From contig CM077116.1 of assembly GCA_039619475.1 (NCBI GenBank), positions 369,982,294-370,046,293 of the forward strand: DNA of 64,000 nt, in the 5' to 3' direction. Position 1 is the stretch's first letter, and every line of letters starts with the position of its first letter. Positions 47,262 to 60,000 of the stretch are shown here, piece by piece. The notes below the pieces were generated by a model. That model did not search any database and was not told where the DNA came from. It saw only the letters and a list, made by a program, of their open reading frames with translations. Source of the DNA: Icerya purchasi (lineage: Eukaryota; Arthropoda; Insecta; Hemiptera; Monophlebidae). The position numbers were made by a program, and so were the translations under genes.

Positions 47262-50200
47262 AGTCCGTTCAACGAAAATGTGCCGATGGAAAGAAGTCGG
47301 TATAAATCGATATTTATTATCCGCTTACCCCCCGCCCACTAAAAATGCCCAAGTATTGCCAATAGTAATTATAAGTCAAAATTAAATGTTCATTTAAATT
47401 TTAGGAAGTTCATTTTTTGTGGTTTTAGTTCATTTAATTAATATCATTTTCTTAGAATTGTCATAAATAACAATAACAAAATTCAGATTAATTATAAGTG
47501 ATTGAAATAATGAAATTAAAACATGAAAAATGAATACCATCACAGTATTTATAAATTTTCACACAATTTGTGTATTTTTAATTTCATTTTGAAAAATACG
47601 TACGAGTATATTATTCATAACCGAATTATGCGTAATTAATAAATTACAATATTTCGATAAATTTCAATTGTTAAAAGGGTGATGAGAATACACTTGTAAT
47701 TCTATAATAATAATTTCGACTCTTTTTTTGTTCTCAGTATATATATGCTATTATATTCATTTTTGTAGTTTCCATTTTTTTTTTTTTTTTTAAATGTTCG
47801 TCAGTAGTTTTAATTTTTTTTGAAATATTTTTACTAATTCTGATTTTCCTGTTTTTGTATAATTTTCGAATTTTTTAATCTTAATTTATTTCATCCTGCT
47901 TTTTTCATTTTACTGAAAATTTTTGTTTCATTCTTTCTAGAAATAGTCCTCCTCGGGATTCTTGTTTATACCTGTAATAAATTCTACTTTGTTCTACTTT
48001 TTTAACATCTAACAAGAGAAAAAAATAAAAACGGCCAACAATAGTGAAGAAAAATCATCGGTAATTTTATCAAATTTGCGATCACAAGAACAGGTTTAAA
48101 AGATTTTAGTAAGCGAATTAAAACGGTAATGGCAAATGTTTACAGGTTTTTTCAGAATTTAGCTGACAACCCGAATATTGTTAAAAACTTTAATTTTAGA
48201 CAGATATAAAACATTGCTGCTGCATGTGGAATAGCAGTGAAAAGCATTTATAATATTAGAAAAGATATTGATAAATTGAAAAAGTAAACGAATTTGTAGA
48301 ACGCCATAAGAAACATATGAACAAGAAAAATTAATTAACGGGCTAGACAATTTCAATGAAAATATAGTATGTCAATGTGTATTTAATTTTTATAAGAAAA
48401 GTGAGTACCCCCAATTCTAGAAAAAATACTTTGCAAATTGCGATACGAAATAAATTTTCACGATTGTAAAATATCAGTGTGGAATATATTTGAAAAAAAA
48501 AATTTACTTACCGGAAATCATCAAACGGAAGGAGAAATATTTAATGGAACGCATTGATATAATAGCCTCCCGAGCAAAATTAAATTAAAAATGATAAATT
48601 AATAAGGCCAGTATTTTATTTAGACGAGACATGGATTAATCAGAATCACAGCCTGAGTAAATTCTGGCAGGGGAAAATCGAAATGGTGGTCTAAAAGTTC
48701 CAGTTGGTGGAGTTGGACGCTTAATTTTATTACACGTAGGTGGTTCTGTGAAAACTGGTCACTTGTTAAAGGATGCAAATTAATTTAACGAGCAAATAAT
48801 CAAATGGATTACACTGTATTTAAAAACCGGTTTTTGTAAATTTCCTAATTTATTTGAAGAAAGTTCTCTCTGTAATCGTAATAGACAATGCTAGTTATCA
48901 TTTAGTTTTAGCATGTAAAATAAGCGACATGCAAACATGGTTTAAAAATGATATTATTTTCGATTAATGAAAAGAGCTGAATTATCACAACATCCTAAAA
49001 ATGCGCCAAAAATATGCGAATTAAATAACTTGGCAAATGGAAAAGGTCATAAGATTATTCGTCAACCAGCATACCATCGTCATCATACTCCAATTGAACT
49101 AATTAGAGCACAGATAAAGTGGGACGGGACTTCTCAAAATAGTATAAATGACGTTGAAAAATTATTGTACAATACTGTGGATAAAGTAACGTTGGATGAT
49201 TGAGTTAAGGTAGTTGAACATACTGATAAAATACAAAAATAGATGATTATATATAATACATATATATTAACAATCAGACAAAGCCCATAATAATAAAAGT
49301 GCAAGATATTTCTTCAGACAAAAATAATTTAGTTGAACATGTTTCTGAATAGAAATAAATATTTACACAGGTGTAACAAATACAATTTTATTTGTCACAG
49401 TTACAGTAAATTAAAAAATAAAGTCAACATTTGTCACTTTTCAAATATATCCCTTTTTTGTGATGATATTAAAACGTCTCGGTTCTTTTCTTTTTATTTA
49501 TTTTTTTTTTTTCATTTGTAAGAACATTTTAAATAGCGAAATATTTTGTGTCCTCTTAAAATTATAAGATGTCGAGTAATTCACCTATAAAAATCTGAAC
49601 ATTTGTGCATAGTCTTCACATAGTTAATTTTTAAATAGTATGATAAAAATCAAATAGCCGAGCATTGCTTCCGATTTATTTTAAATTTACAAATCGATCG
49701 AAGTATTAATATATTTTACAAAAACATTTAAAAACATAGCAATATGTATATGTAATATAAAAGTTACATTCGCAAACATTGCGCTATTTTTCTATATTGA
49801 AGTATTTTTATGCTACACGAAATAAAACTAAATTCAAAATTCATAAAGTACCATTTGATCAAATTTTACAATAACTTGTGTGTACTTTAATTGGTGTAAT
49901 GTTTAAAATCACCATATGTAAATTGTAAATTTATTTCATCTTTACTTGTTTTCAATTTATTACTTACCATAGTGTGAATAAGCTTAATTTACTTCTTAAT
50001 AAACCTTAAATATATAAGTGTAATCACTAAAACGAATACTGTCTACGATCTTCATTTATTATCAAATTAACGAACAAAAATACTGAAGAATGATTAAAAT
50101 ACAGAAGAATGATAAACAGAATCAGCGGGGTTGACATTAAACGATCAATATTTACAATTAAATAAATTTATCACTATGTCTCTAATTTAATTGAACGTGT

Positions 50201-50583
50201 AAGTGAAATAATAATAACACTAATAATAACGGTTTGGTATTTTCATTATTTAAAATCTTCATTTTTTCATTTATAATTAAAGTAAAAATGATGCAGTTTT
50301 ATTAATGATTACAAAAATGAGCCTAAAAATGTGAACGGAGAAAAAATTAAATAACGCCAAAAATGAACTAATTAATTTCATTAATAAATTCGTACTAGAG
50401 TTGTTTTTTGATTTTTTATTGGAATAATGATAATAAAATATATTTAAAATATACACGTCATTTCGGATAAAGAAATGAAAATTCCAATTTGAATTTTAAT
50501 AATATTAAACATTTGGCAACAACGTTTGAAATATCGACATTTTTTCAAAATTTGTCCATCGGCACATTTCTGTTGAACGGAAA
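47262..50583 (+). mobile_element. Tc1/IS630-like DNA transposon, ~3.3 kb, decayed
   Basis: Terminal inverted repeats share TCCGTTCAAC and ATGTGCCGATGG: left end from about 47262, right end read inward from about 50583. A fainter subterminal similarity (an AGTTCATTTTT-type block) lies further in. A DDE transposase relic lies between. The outermost bases differ between ends, so the exact boundary and a TA duplication are not certain. Confidence 0.68.
48128..49250 (+). pseudogene. DDE transposase of Tc1/IS630-like type, multiply frameshifted
   Basis: The N-terminal part reads ANVYRFFQNLADNPNI and NIAAACGIAVKSIYNIRKDI, a helix-turn-helix recognition region, then a KINGLDNFNENIVCQCVFNF stretch. 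The catalytic part begins with PVFYLDETWINQNHSLSKFW (first Asp) near 48612 and continues NGGLKVPVGGVGRLILLHVG after a frameshift. It ends in the frame at 48967-49203 with HKIIRQPAYHRHHTPIELIR, where the Glu of PIEL is the third catalytic residue, and NDVEKLLYNTVDKVT. The second Asp region (VIVDNAS-like) is blurred near 48880. Many stops; inactive. Confidence 0.82.
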
Positions 50584-51190
50584 ACCGAATAGAAAAAAAA
50601 AAAAAAATCGCGAAATGAAAACTAATAGAACTACAAACTCATATACTAAAGATTGAATTAAGTGAAAAACAAAGAAATCTAAAAAAGTTAAGGGAGGTTA
50701 TTAACGAGATAAAAACGACATGGCATCGACGTAATGTGAAAAAGGTTTATCGTTTATGTGTTAAACTGTGCGGTGATTACATCTAACATATTTATTATTG
50801 TTTCTCCATTTGGCTTTTATTTGTGAGTATTTCTTTTAGACGTGGTCAAAGACACGAGTGTTTCCAGATGGGTGAAGAAGGAAACAAACCCTCATTTTAT
50901 AAAACACAGGTAAATGCCAGGCATTATCGATAGTGAGTAACTTAAATGAAGCGGCGAGTAATAAAATGTATTCTAGTGGTAGTGATAACAATATATTAGT
51001 AATGGTAACGTACCCCCTTAGAGATATTAAACAATTACACGGTGATAAAATTAATTCTCACACGAATAAAGTTAACGCCGAAAATAATTAAGTAAATGAT
51101 AGGCGCCTGTCTTGCTGTATGTAAACAAAAAAAAAACGATAAAATAAAGTCTTATAAAGTAATTTTTCGAAAAATATAAAGATATTAAAA
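49251..51190. other. Transposon 3' flank and gene-free DNA
   Basis: To 50583 this is the non-coding right part of the Tc1-like element. From 50584 to 51190 it is AT-rich DNA with no recognised feature. Confidence 0.5.
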
Positions 51191-51200
51191 TACCTACTAG

Positions 51201-51536
51201 CATGGGCATCGCCAACGATGAGCACGGGAGGGGACAGCTGCCCCCCCTAGAGCCTTGAAACTTTTTAATCAACTGGCCATGATGAGTATATTCATAGGCG
51301 CGTAATCATGGGCAATTTGGAAGACTTTTATAATAAAGTAGTAGAACAATTTACCAGAAACCCACGAAAATTATGTTTTAATTAAGATTTTTTATTCTTG
51401 TTTAATAAAATATTAAGCCTTTACAAATTATCAATTTCATTTTTCCTATAACTCATATCCTCTTTCTATCATCTTGCCCCCCCCCCCCTACGGCAGCTGG
51501 AAACTCATCTTGCGGCTCATCGACTGGCGACGCCCT
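51201..51536. mobile_element. Mutator-like MITE, copy 2
   Basis: Ends: CATGGGCATCGCCAACGATG at left, and AGGGCGTCGCCAGTCGATGA reading inward from 51536. Flanking duplication TACCTACTAG (51191-51200) / TACTTACTAG (51537-51546). The interior matches copy 1 at 43258-43598 over nearly its whole length, including TCATAGGCGCGTAATCATGG-like and AACAATTTACCAGAAACCCA blocks. Confidence 0.85.
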
Positions 51537-52068
51537 TACTTACTAGTAATCTTAAAATAGCAAAAATTCAAAAAAAACTATTAATTACTTGCAAAGCATC
51601 CTAGAAGTTAAGAAAGTAGGTCGCTTAGAAATCATAACTTATTTATAATAATATCAGTATAGCTAATGATTTAGTAATGGATTCGAGACTATTGAAATAT
51701 GGCTTAAAATGTTGCATCCCGTTACTTTATTCGAGGCCAGCAGCAGTGATTTATTGATGTAAATATTGCAGAAGTGGAACTTCCGGAAGATATTAGAATA
51801 TTGGTTGAACTAAATAATCATATTGGACGATGGTAAGGCTCCTGATACATACTGTCCAAAACTGCTCAAATATTTTTTATACTGGAATATATTTATATTA
51901 ACAAAGTTAGGTTTATCAGTTACATGAGCGGTTGTATTTCTGTATGATTTTGGGGATAAGAATATTTTACTGAACACTGATGTACTACCTACTGATAATT
52001 ATTTGTTTACTTCACCTATTTAATTCGATTGCCAGTATACATAGAACTCTTCAATAATACTGATGTAT

Positions 52069-53536
52069 TATAAATATAAAATAAATAAATTCCCTTTATT
52101 AACAAACAAAAATAAGTATAAATTTATATTTAAATGAATTCGAATTAAAATACCTCAATTTAAGGAAACGTTTTATAGTCCATCATCAGCTGACAATGCA
52201 GAGTACACTGAATTAAAACTAAAAACACACTATTGAGTAGAGATGTGTAGTTCGCGAACGAACTATTAAAATGAACGATTCTTTTGAAGGAACTATAAGA
52301 ACTAGTTCTCGACAACAGAACTAAATAGATCTAGTGGAACTAAACTTATTTAACTTCCACACCAAACTATTTGGTGTAGAAACGGTTACACGGCATACGC
52401 CGTAGAATCAGATATAGGTATGCGCACTTCGCAAATACACAACTTATTCATACTGTCTGACTTTAGAGTGACCTCTGACCATTGAAAATAAAACCATATT
52501 GTTTTGATTATTATATTAGCGCGTTTTACTCTTCTGAAACTTCACTACCATTGTTATTTACTCATGCACATCATCTACTATTCTTCAATTCATATCATAT
52601 GCTGTTAGCATTAGAAGATACTAAATAGGTCCGAAGGAACTAAACTGTATTTATCGTTCTCGTTCACTCATTTTATCTGACCAACCAAACTATTTGGTAG
52701 GAACGATTCCACAACCTAAGGACGTCTGATCCAAAGCAGTGTAATTATAATGAATTAATGAGTGTAGTCATTGCATACTGCGATTATGAAACAAACGGAT
52801 CTCTATCCCATTCATTACAATTTACAGTTACTGAAACGTTATATGATTTTAAAACTATATAACTAAAATAATGAAATTTATTTATAAAAATATATACAAG
52901 TACCTACGATAAACAGAAAAATAAACTTATAAGGACATAAAAAATATTATGTAACGATATGCGTTAAAAGAAAACTACAAATTATGATTTGAGAACATAA
53001 TTTCTTCAATTTTCTTCGATTAATTTTTGCAGTTCCTGGCGCTAATCGTGTGTTTGCAGGCTAACGAATCTTAATCTCTATATATGTTATTACTGTGTAA
53101 TTCAATCACCACTTTTGTTTGTTTGTTTTTTTTTTGTAAACTAAATGTGAAATCGAATCAGAATGTTTTTAGTTTATTTTTCATCCAAAAAGGGATTGAT
53201 CGTTGCTCGTGTATTCATCCGGGACCACTACACAACTTTGAAAATACGTTCCACTTAATAGTTCGTTCATGGACTATCCACACTACATTTACTTGTCTAG
53301 TTCAAGAATCTAGTTCCAGGAACTAGTTCCCTTCGAAGAACTAGACCGAAAGAACTAGTTCCTCAAAAATAACTATATTGCCCATCACTACTATTGAGTG
53401 TATTCTGGAGTGTTAGCTGATGATAGACGATAAAATGTTTTCTTAAATTGAGGTATTCACTTTAATATATTTAAATATAAATATATACTTATTTCTTTTG
53501 GTTAATAAGGAGAATTTATTTATTTTGTAATTATAA
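52069..53536. repeat. Inverted repeat related to 25811-26158, split by a hAT element
   Basis: Left arm about 52069-52215 and right arm about 53396-53536 are reverse complements with moderate divergence. Both hold an AGCTGATGAT box and an AAAA(C/T)GTTTTC-like box in the order seen in the 25.8-kb inverted repeat. In these arms the GAA of the hammerhead core is missing, so they look like dead relatives. Removing the 52238-53390 element leaves a compact inverted repeat with a short spacer, like the other copy. Confidence 0.75.
52238..53390. mobile_element. hAT-type element, 1153 bp, non-autonomous
   Basis: Terminal repeats TAGAGATGTGTAGTTCG (left) and TAGTGATGGGCAATATAG (right, reverse complement). 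Perfect 8-bp duplication CTATTGAG at 52230-52237 and 53391-53398. Internal GAACTAGTTC-type palindromic blocks lie near both ends. The ends resemble those of the MITEs at 34259 and 34784. No transposase frame was found, so it depends on a helper. Confidence 0.88.
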
Positions 53537-54386
53537 ATTTTAATAAACAGGTTATGGACTTATCTGCATAATAACTCAGGATGTAATAAAATATTACATT
53601 TAATACTTTTAAAAAGACTAAAAGATTTAAAAAAGAATGACATAGAATGTCTTTATTGTAAAGCAGTTTCAAACTACAACAAAAAGTCATCTAATAATCT
53701 CTCCTTTCTCATATGTGTTAACGATCGCATCAATTTTTAATTAAAGGAAAAAAATTTACCGACAATATTTAAAGCAAAGAGAGAGAAATTGCTGATTAGT
53801 CAAAAACAAAAAAGAAGGCAGTAATAAAAAATGTACTCGGGGTACCTCTCATAGTAATAATCCAATATTTATACCTCAGAACCTTACTACTTAATCGAAA
53901 AAATATATATGTATATATATATTGAACAAGAGGTAAAAAGGCTGGTTACAGATGTGTACGGTTATGTAACGGACATGTAATGTGATGCAGAAAGAAGGGA
54001 CTTCGATAATTTATCGCATCAGCGATGAGGAGGATTTAAAAACAGTTACTATGACAACCTAATATTATATCGTATTTACTAACACGAAATCCCTCGATTT
54101 ATCAATCTTTTCGGTTATTTAACTAATTTTGATTCCGTATTTACCGGTATAGCTGGAGTAATCGCGTCGATCAATGATAAGATGTTCGGTATACCGTCGC
54201 TGAGGTAATCTGTACCTATATGTGTGTAGAAATATTTGCGTGCTGTTCTGGCTGTCCGATTGTGGTCGCTATTAAAATGATACTACCTGTTATCAGCCGT
54301 GGCGCCATTTGTGCTCTGTTTTTACGCAAAAGTGCTGTGAAGCTGCGTTTAGTGTCGGAAGTTAATTTTACCCATATTTAAACAGA
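53537..54386. other. No gene recognised
   Basis: AT-rich up to about 54200, then of more balanced composition. No domain seen. Confidence 0.5.
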
Positions 54387-54790
54387 TACGTGGCTGAAAA
54401 ATTGAGCAGCCGTCGAATTGTAAATAATACTGTGTTTCCGAATCATTCTATCAAATATGCGCTATTTTGTGGCGACACGGACGCAGCGGCAGCCGGCGTT
54501 CCAGCCAGAAATATTAAAAAACGAGCAAAACACATTTCCGAGCCGGTGGCCCGCGAACGAATGACTGAAGAATAGGAGAACCAAGTTCCTGCACGCAAGT
54601 CGATTTATACGGCTAGCCGCAATTTAATTAATTAACATAAATATATATTCTGTTGCATTTATGTCACAGTGAATTTGTGTTTTGTTTTGAATTGACCTGT
54701 CGTGTGTCTATATAGTCGGCAGTGTGAGTTCATTTTAAGTTCGGTGCCGTAGATAGGTTACCGCTAAATAAAATTGTTTTTTTATGTAAC
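54387..54790 (+). other. Possible terminal exon and 3' UTR of an unidentified gene
   Basis: A TTTAAACAG acceptor-like site at about 54378-54386 is followed by an open frame to a TAG at about 54573-54575, then about 190 bp containing AATAAA near 54766. The predicted piece includes VAEKLSSRRIVNNTVFP and ISEPVARERMTEE. Composition is less AT-biased than the surroundings. There is no ATG at the frame start, so upstream exons would be required and none are seen. It could equally be chance. No family recognised. Confidence 0.25.
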
Positions 54791-55692
54791 TGACTTCCTT
54801 GAGAATTTCCCTCGTATATCGATACATAAGGAAATTTACCGCTGAATCTGCTGCCATACTTCATGCAATTCTATTTACCTCTTCCTCTTCTATCCTTCCG
54901 GATAAATTTCATTTAATACGAGTAGCTGACTCTGAAAGTGTCTTGCAGGCGATTTCTTCTCCTTTATCGTTGCCCTCTTTTGAACCTTTCATTCTCCTTA
55001 TTTGCAATTTCTGTCCAAATTGATCTATTGTGGATCCCTGGCCACGCTGGAATTGAGGGTAATGAGGTGGCTGATTCCTTGGCTCGCTCAGGAGCTTCCA
55101 ATGGACATCCTTATTATAAATTTCCCACTCACAATATTAATCATATATCCAGACAGTTCCATATTACATTATGGAAGGATATTTATTTTTCTCTTTTCTC
55201 AAATCCGAATTCCTTTTATCTTTCCGGTCAGCCTTTACCTTCTCTGACCAGTTAGTTTGATAAGTTTCCTTCTCTTTGTCGTCCCCTGATAACTGCCATA
55301 TGTCGTCTTCGTTTCAGTCATACCCTTCTTCCTTCGTCAATTTTTCATTTTTCCCTCGTCTTTTTTTCCGCGGTGTCCTCTTCACCCAGAAGATTCCGTT
55401 TTTTCTGTGTGATGTCAATCATGTTGTCTTCTTCGAATGTTCCTCACTTTCTTTAGAACATTCTCTCTTCTATTCTCAGTTTTTGGATCTTGGTCTTCCT
55501 ACTCTATATAATGACACTCTTATGTTCTCTCATTTCCTTTTTTGTCAGTTGTTTCTATTCTAGCTTTTTTCATTCATTCAATCTCGTACCAGATTAAAAT
55601 ATAATATGTTATGTTCCTTTTGAGCTATTGCTTAGATTCCTTGGTTGATTGGGCTGTTGTTCTCTGTTAGCGTACCCATAAAAAAAAAAGAA
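54776..55692 (+). pseudogene. I/R1-like LINE RNase H domain and C-terminal tail, frameshifted
   Basis: The first frame gives KFTAESAAILHAI and ADSESVLQAISSP (RNase H motifs with Glu and Asp). A frameshift near 54990-55010 leads to DLLWIPGHAGIEGNEVADSL ARSGASNG, the histidine loop and last acidic residue of the domain. A later frame gives FFECSSLSLEHSLFYSQFLD and LGLPT, matching the tails at 9.4, 10.6 and 46.9 kb. The 3' end GCGTACCC is followed by A-run 55680-55689. It is the longest member of this 5'-truncated family here. Possible AATAAA-A/C-TG duplication at the ends is weak. Confidence 0.83.
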
Positions 55693-56660
55693 TAAACTGT
55701 CATGTTAGGGGTTCGCAGAGTTTACAACCTAGGGACATTTAATACTATCATTATTACATTGTTCTACCTTTAATTTTTAATTTAAAATTATTTTTTTTGA
55801 TTCTGAAATGAAACAAATAATTTGCCGCACTATTAAACCTTCTCGCGTAAAATATAAATAAATAAATAAGTGGCATTAGAAAAAAAAAAAAGAAAGAAAA
55901 AATAGACGCTTAATGTTAAGTTTATTCGGTATTTTCTTCCATAAATTTATTTTGTTTTATCGAAAAAAGTTTTTCATATCACATAATGCAGGGTATTTCT
56001 TTACAGTTTCAATTCACATTTTATCGTCCATTTTTTTTTGTTTTTTTAATAATAAGAAACATCAAAAGCGTAAACAAATACTACTATTTATCAATTTTTA
56101 ACGAAAACTTAGTAACTAGGCCGGTAATTTCTTTCCGGGAGCTGCTTAAAGATCGGAGAAATTTTCTGTCATCCGAGACATCTTAAGAAACGTACGGACC
56201 TAGGCACAAATTACTTCGTATAAAAGTATAATTATAATCCTCGCTCCGGTTTCGTAATCGCTCGGAACCTTATAATCGACTTTAACATGAAAAAAAAAAA
56301 ACGATCAATTATTACTAAAAACAGAACAAGATTAAATAACGTGTCGTCGTTTTAGGACAAGAGATGGCGCCACAAACCTCGATTTATTATAATGTATAAG
56401 CATATGTAAGTGTGTGTGTGTATACAAGAAATTGGTATAGCAAAACAAGTTACATATTTAAAACGAAAAACAAATACAAAAATCTTTTTAATTTCATTTT
56501 TTAAAACGGTTTATCTTATTCAAATGGAACTGATCTATTAATTGAACTTGATTATATTTAACGATTTTCACGAGTAAAGATCCGAAGTTAAAGGGAGCAA
56601 TTACTAACCCTGTAATCCGCGGCTTATTAACTTAACAGATCGATTTAGTCAATACAGTTG
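55693..56660. other. No gene recognised
   Basis: AT-rich DNA with a short (TG)n near 56410. No domain-bearing frame. Confidence 0.55.
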
Positions 56661-57020
56661 ATTTTTTTTTTTTTTTTTCTATTTTGGCCTCTATGGACTA
56701 CGCTAGAAAAACAAGTCCTCATTTCATATCTTATCCTTTTTCTTTCCTTAACATCTTTCCAATATTTCTTGAGTCCTTCAAATTAAATGCATTTTTATGA
56801 CTTACCGAAGGCGATCTTTTCCGACTTTCTTGGTTTATTTTAAGGTATTTGAATTAATAACTGCTTTACGGAATCAGTTTTTGTCGAATTGTTTCATATC
56901 CTTTTCGCATTCATCGAACCATTTAGGTCTTATTTTCTTCACTTTCATAAATTTACAAATTCTTCTGGTTAACCTATCATCCTGCATTCTGGTAGTATGT
57001 TCGTATTTAATTTTAAACTC
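56661..57020 (-). pseudogene. LINE ORF2 C-terminal fragment with poly(A) tail
   Basis: The minus strand from about 57010 reads EHTTRMQDDRLTRRICKFM, then IRPKWFDECEKDMKQF, then RKAVINSNTLK after a stop. This is the pattern of the C-terminal tail of RTE-type and related LINE proteins (xxRMxDxRxxxxI...RPxxRWxDxVxxDL). It runs into a T-run at 56662-56678 on the plus strand, which is the poly(A) tail of a minus-strand insertion. Confidence 0.7.
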
Positions 57021-60000
57021 GTAATAATTTATTTTTTAACGTGCGCAAAAAGATGAGAATTCCATACAAGAAAAAAGAGGAATAATCTAATTTATGAACG
57101 GTTCATAGAAATAAGGAATACAACGTTAAAAGTAGAATAACGCGTAGAATGAAAAACGTTCACAACGTTCCTTCATTGTAGATTATACCTACGGCAAATT
57201 CGATTAAACTGATTAATTATCAGTGACGATTAGATACCACAATGTGCACGAATGAGTTGTGACGTTTCCGGGCCTATTATCATTCGTAATGGCATTATTT
57301 CGCCAGTCGTACATTTCAAATCACAGACAGCAAGTCTCTCTGGTATAAGTATAATGTAAGCATCCTGTGAAAAAATATGAAAATTTATAAGCAAAAACCC
57401 GCGAAGGAAATAAATTAGCTTTTTAAATTTTTTCAAAACTTAATGGAGACTACAATACTGAATAACTATATTAAAGCCTTCCATTCGATGATTTCTTGGG
57501 CATGGGTTTCCTGCTCCTTATTATGCCCGCTATTTTTCTTCTCCCCAACATTATTCCTGTTATACTAATTACTCCTTATTAACGATGTCTGATCTGATCA
57601 TTATATAACTTTTTCTCTTCATTTCTGACTGTTTCAATATAATTAATATAAAATAATAATATTTTATATATTATCTTTTAGGCGTGGGGGTATAGGTACT
57701 TGGTTGACAAGCAAAAGAACAACATATTTTATATTTAAAAAAAAAAAAAAAAAAAACTACGTACTAATATATAGTTGAATATATTGCTATAATAAAACTG
57801 GAAAATATATTTCGGAATATGGTTGCATTACAGAAAGTGTACTATAGTCTGTGGTGATCTTACATGAATGCCGATAAGGATTGGTGAATACTGACTATAT
57901 ATAGTCATCAAACACAATGTGAAAAAATTAATCTTTAAAGGAATAGCGTTTTTAATTTGATATAGCCGAATAAAAATGAACTAAAATGTGTTCAAAAATT
58001 CTAGAGCGGCTGGAAAGCTTTTTTTTTTTAACCGGCATTTTTCGTCATCGGAATATAGGAAAAATATGAACCCGGCAATTTTAAAATTCAAAGGATGGAA
58101 TTTTGAAATTAACACAACGATGAATGCGAATGATTTAAAATTTTCTCAGTATTGGTTACCATGGAAATGTAGATTAGAAGAAAAAAACGAATTTGCATGA
58201 AGCCATTTATAAACTCATCAGTGACGGAAATATTACGGCTTAATTCTCTTTAACCAATATAGCCACAAAACGTTATAGAGTATAGTAGACCGCCACAAGT
58301 TTTCTCTATTCCAATAATTTTTCATTCGATTGGTATTTGTGGTTGTTCTGTTCGTATTATCACTCGAAAATATTTAGCATAAAAAAATTGTTAAATAAAA
58401 CTATTAAGAAAAAAACATACCGACTTTAAAATTTGCATTAATAAATAATTTAAAAAAAAATTTGTAATAAAAAGTAAAATACATTGCACTGAAAATTAGA
58501 AAAAAAAAACAACAAATGTACTAAAAATTAAAATACAATTATTTTATAAAATTCAGGATAATATACTTAAAGAAACAATACTGATCCCCGTTAGAGTCTC
58601 GGCAAACAAATCCAAATTTCAAGAACCGTTTTATTTAAAATGTCCACCATTTTCTAGTGAGGACACTAGTGCGCATTTGCTCGTTTTCTATAAGCCAAGT
58701 ATTCAAAAGAAATATTTAATGCAAGACAATTATACTCCATAAATGGTTTCCGATTATTGTTACGATTTGAAAATTTGATGCAGAATTCAAAAAATTAACA
58801 TTTTTTTTTCCCCTTTTTTTGGCTTGTATTAAACAATAACCCATCATAATGATTAAGATTGTACACAACATCATTAAGTATGCAAAATATGTGTTTTATC
58901 GAGTAATTGTTTGTCAATTTTCAGTGAAAATTCGAGTCAGTATATACTTTTTGTTTTTGTTTTCTTAACACTATACTATTTCAAAATCAAGCTAAATATA
59001 CATGGCACGTATACAGTTACTGTCTGAGGTCGAACTATATTCGGTGTTTAAAATTTTTTCGTATTTGTTTTTTCGATTACTATAATATATTGTATGTTTT
59101 TTTATATCTACGTTATTAATTAAAATATAAATTATTTATTTACTTTTTTAGGGGCGTCAATTATGTGAAATTTTTGTATATTTTCAATGTACGAGACAGC
59201 GGAATATGTTACCCCAACAAAACACCCCCCAGCATAACCAACTACGTCACGATTGTTTAAGCTCCAGACTGCCGTTTTATTTTACTTCTTCGCTGCTGCT
59301 ATAAAAATAGAACTTAAAATTCTTTTCTTGTTAAACGTGTTAACGTACAAACGAAAATATTTCACTGAAAATTTTTTGTTGAAAGAAATTTTAACTTAAA
59401 AGAGAAACACACGGTTATAGCATTAAAATAGATTTATTTTTAATGGGTTTCTATGAAATTTAGAATAAATTCGTTTCAAAGATTGAAAGGTTATTTGTGG
59501 TAATTATAAAACATCAAAGAATGTATATATTCAAAACGTGTATCTTGCTGCAGTTTTTTGCTATTTTGCCTGTCTAGCGCGGAAGATTAGGCCGACTTAT
59601 ACAAACGGAGGAAATACTTACATTCAGCAGTGGATGGATACAAGCATAATGCGATAATGTGATATATGTAAACACATCCGTAACATTCTTACGTAATTCA
59701 ATTTACGTTGTATCTTAAACTCTTCAAAATTAAATAATTTTCTGACCTACATTGCTTTGATCCATTTCTAAAATCTGCAAAAACTTGATCAATTGATCGC
59801 TCGCTCTTATAGTTTACTGTAGATTTTAAAAAAAACAAAAAAATACATATATTTGTTGTCAGGAACATAAAAATTTATTTCCCAGCTAACATAGTTTGTA
59901 ATAAGAGCAACAAAATATAAACATGAACAACATTTTAAAAAATAAATATAAAAAAAAAAAAAAAACAAAAATTGCATTATGCATAATCTTTTTTAAATGT

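Noticed and set aside
56797..57024. 75-codon plus-strand frame
   Set aside because: It is the antisense shadow of the LINE tail on the minus strand.
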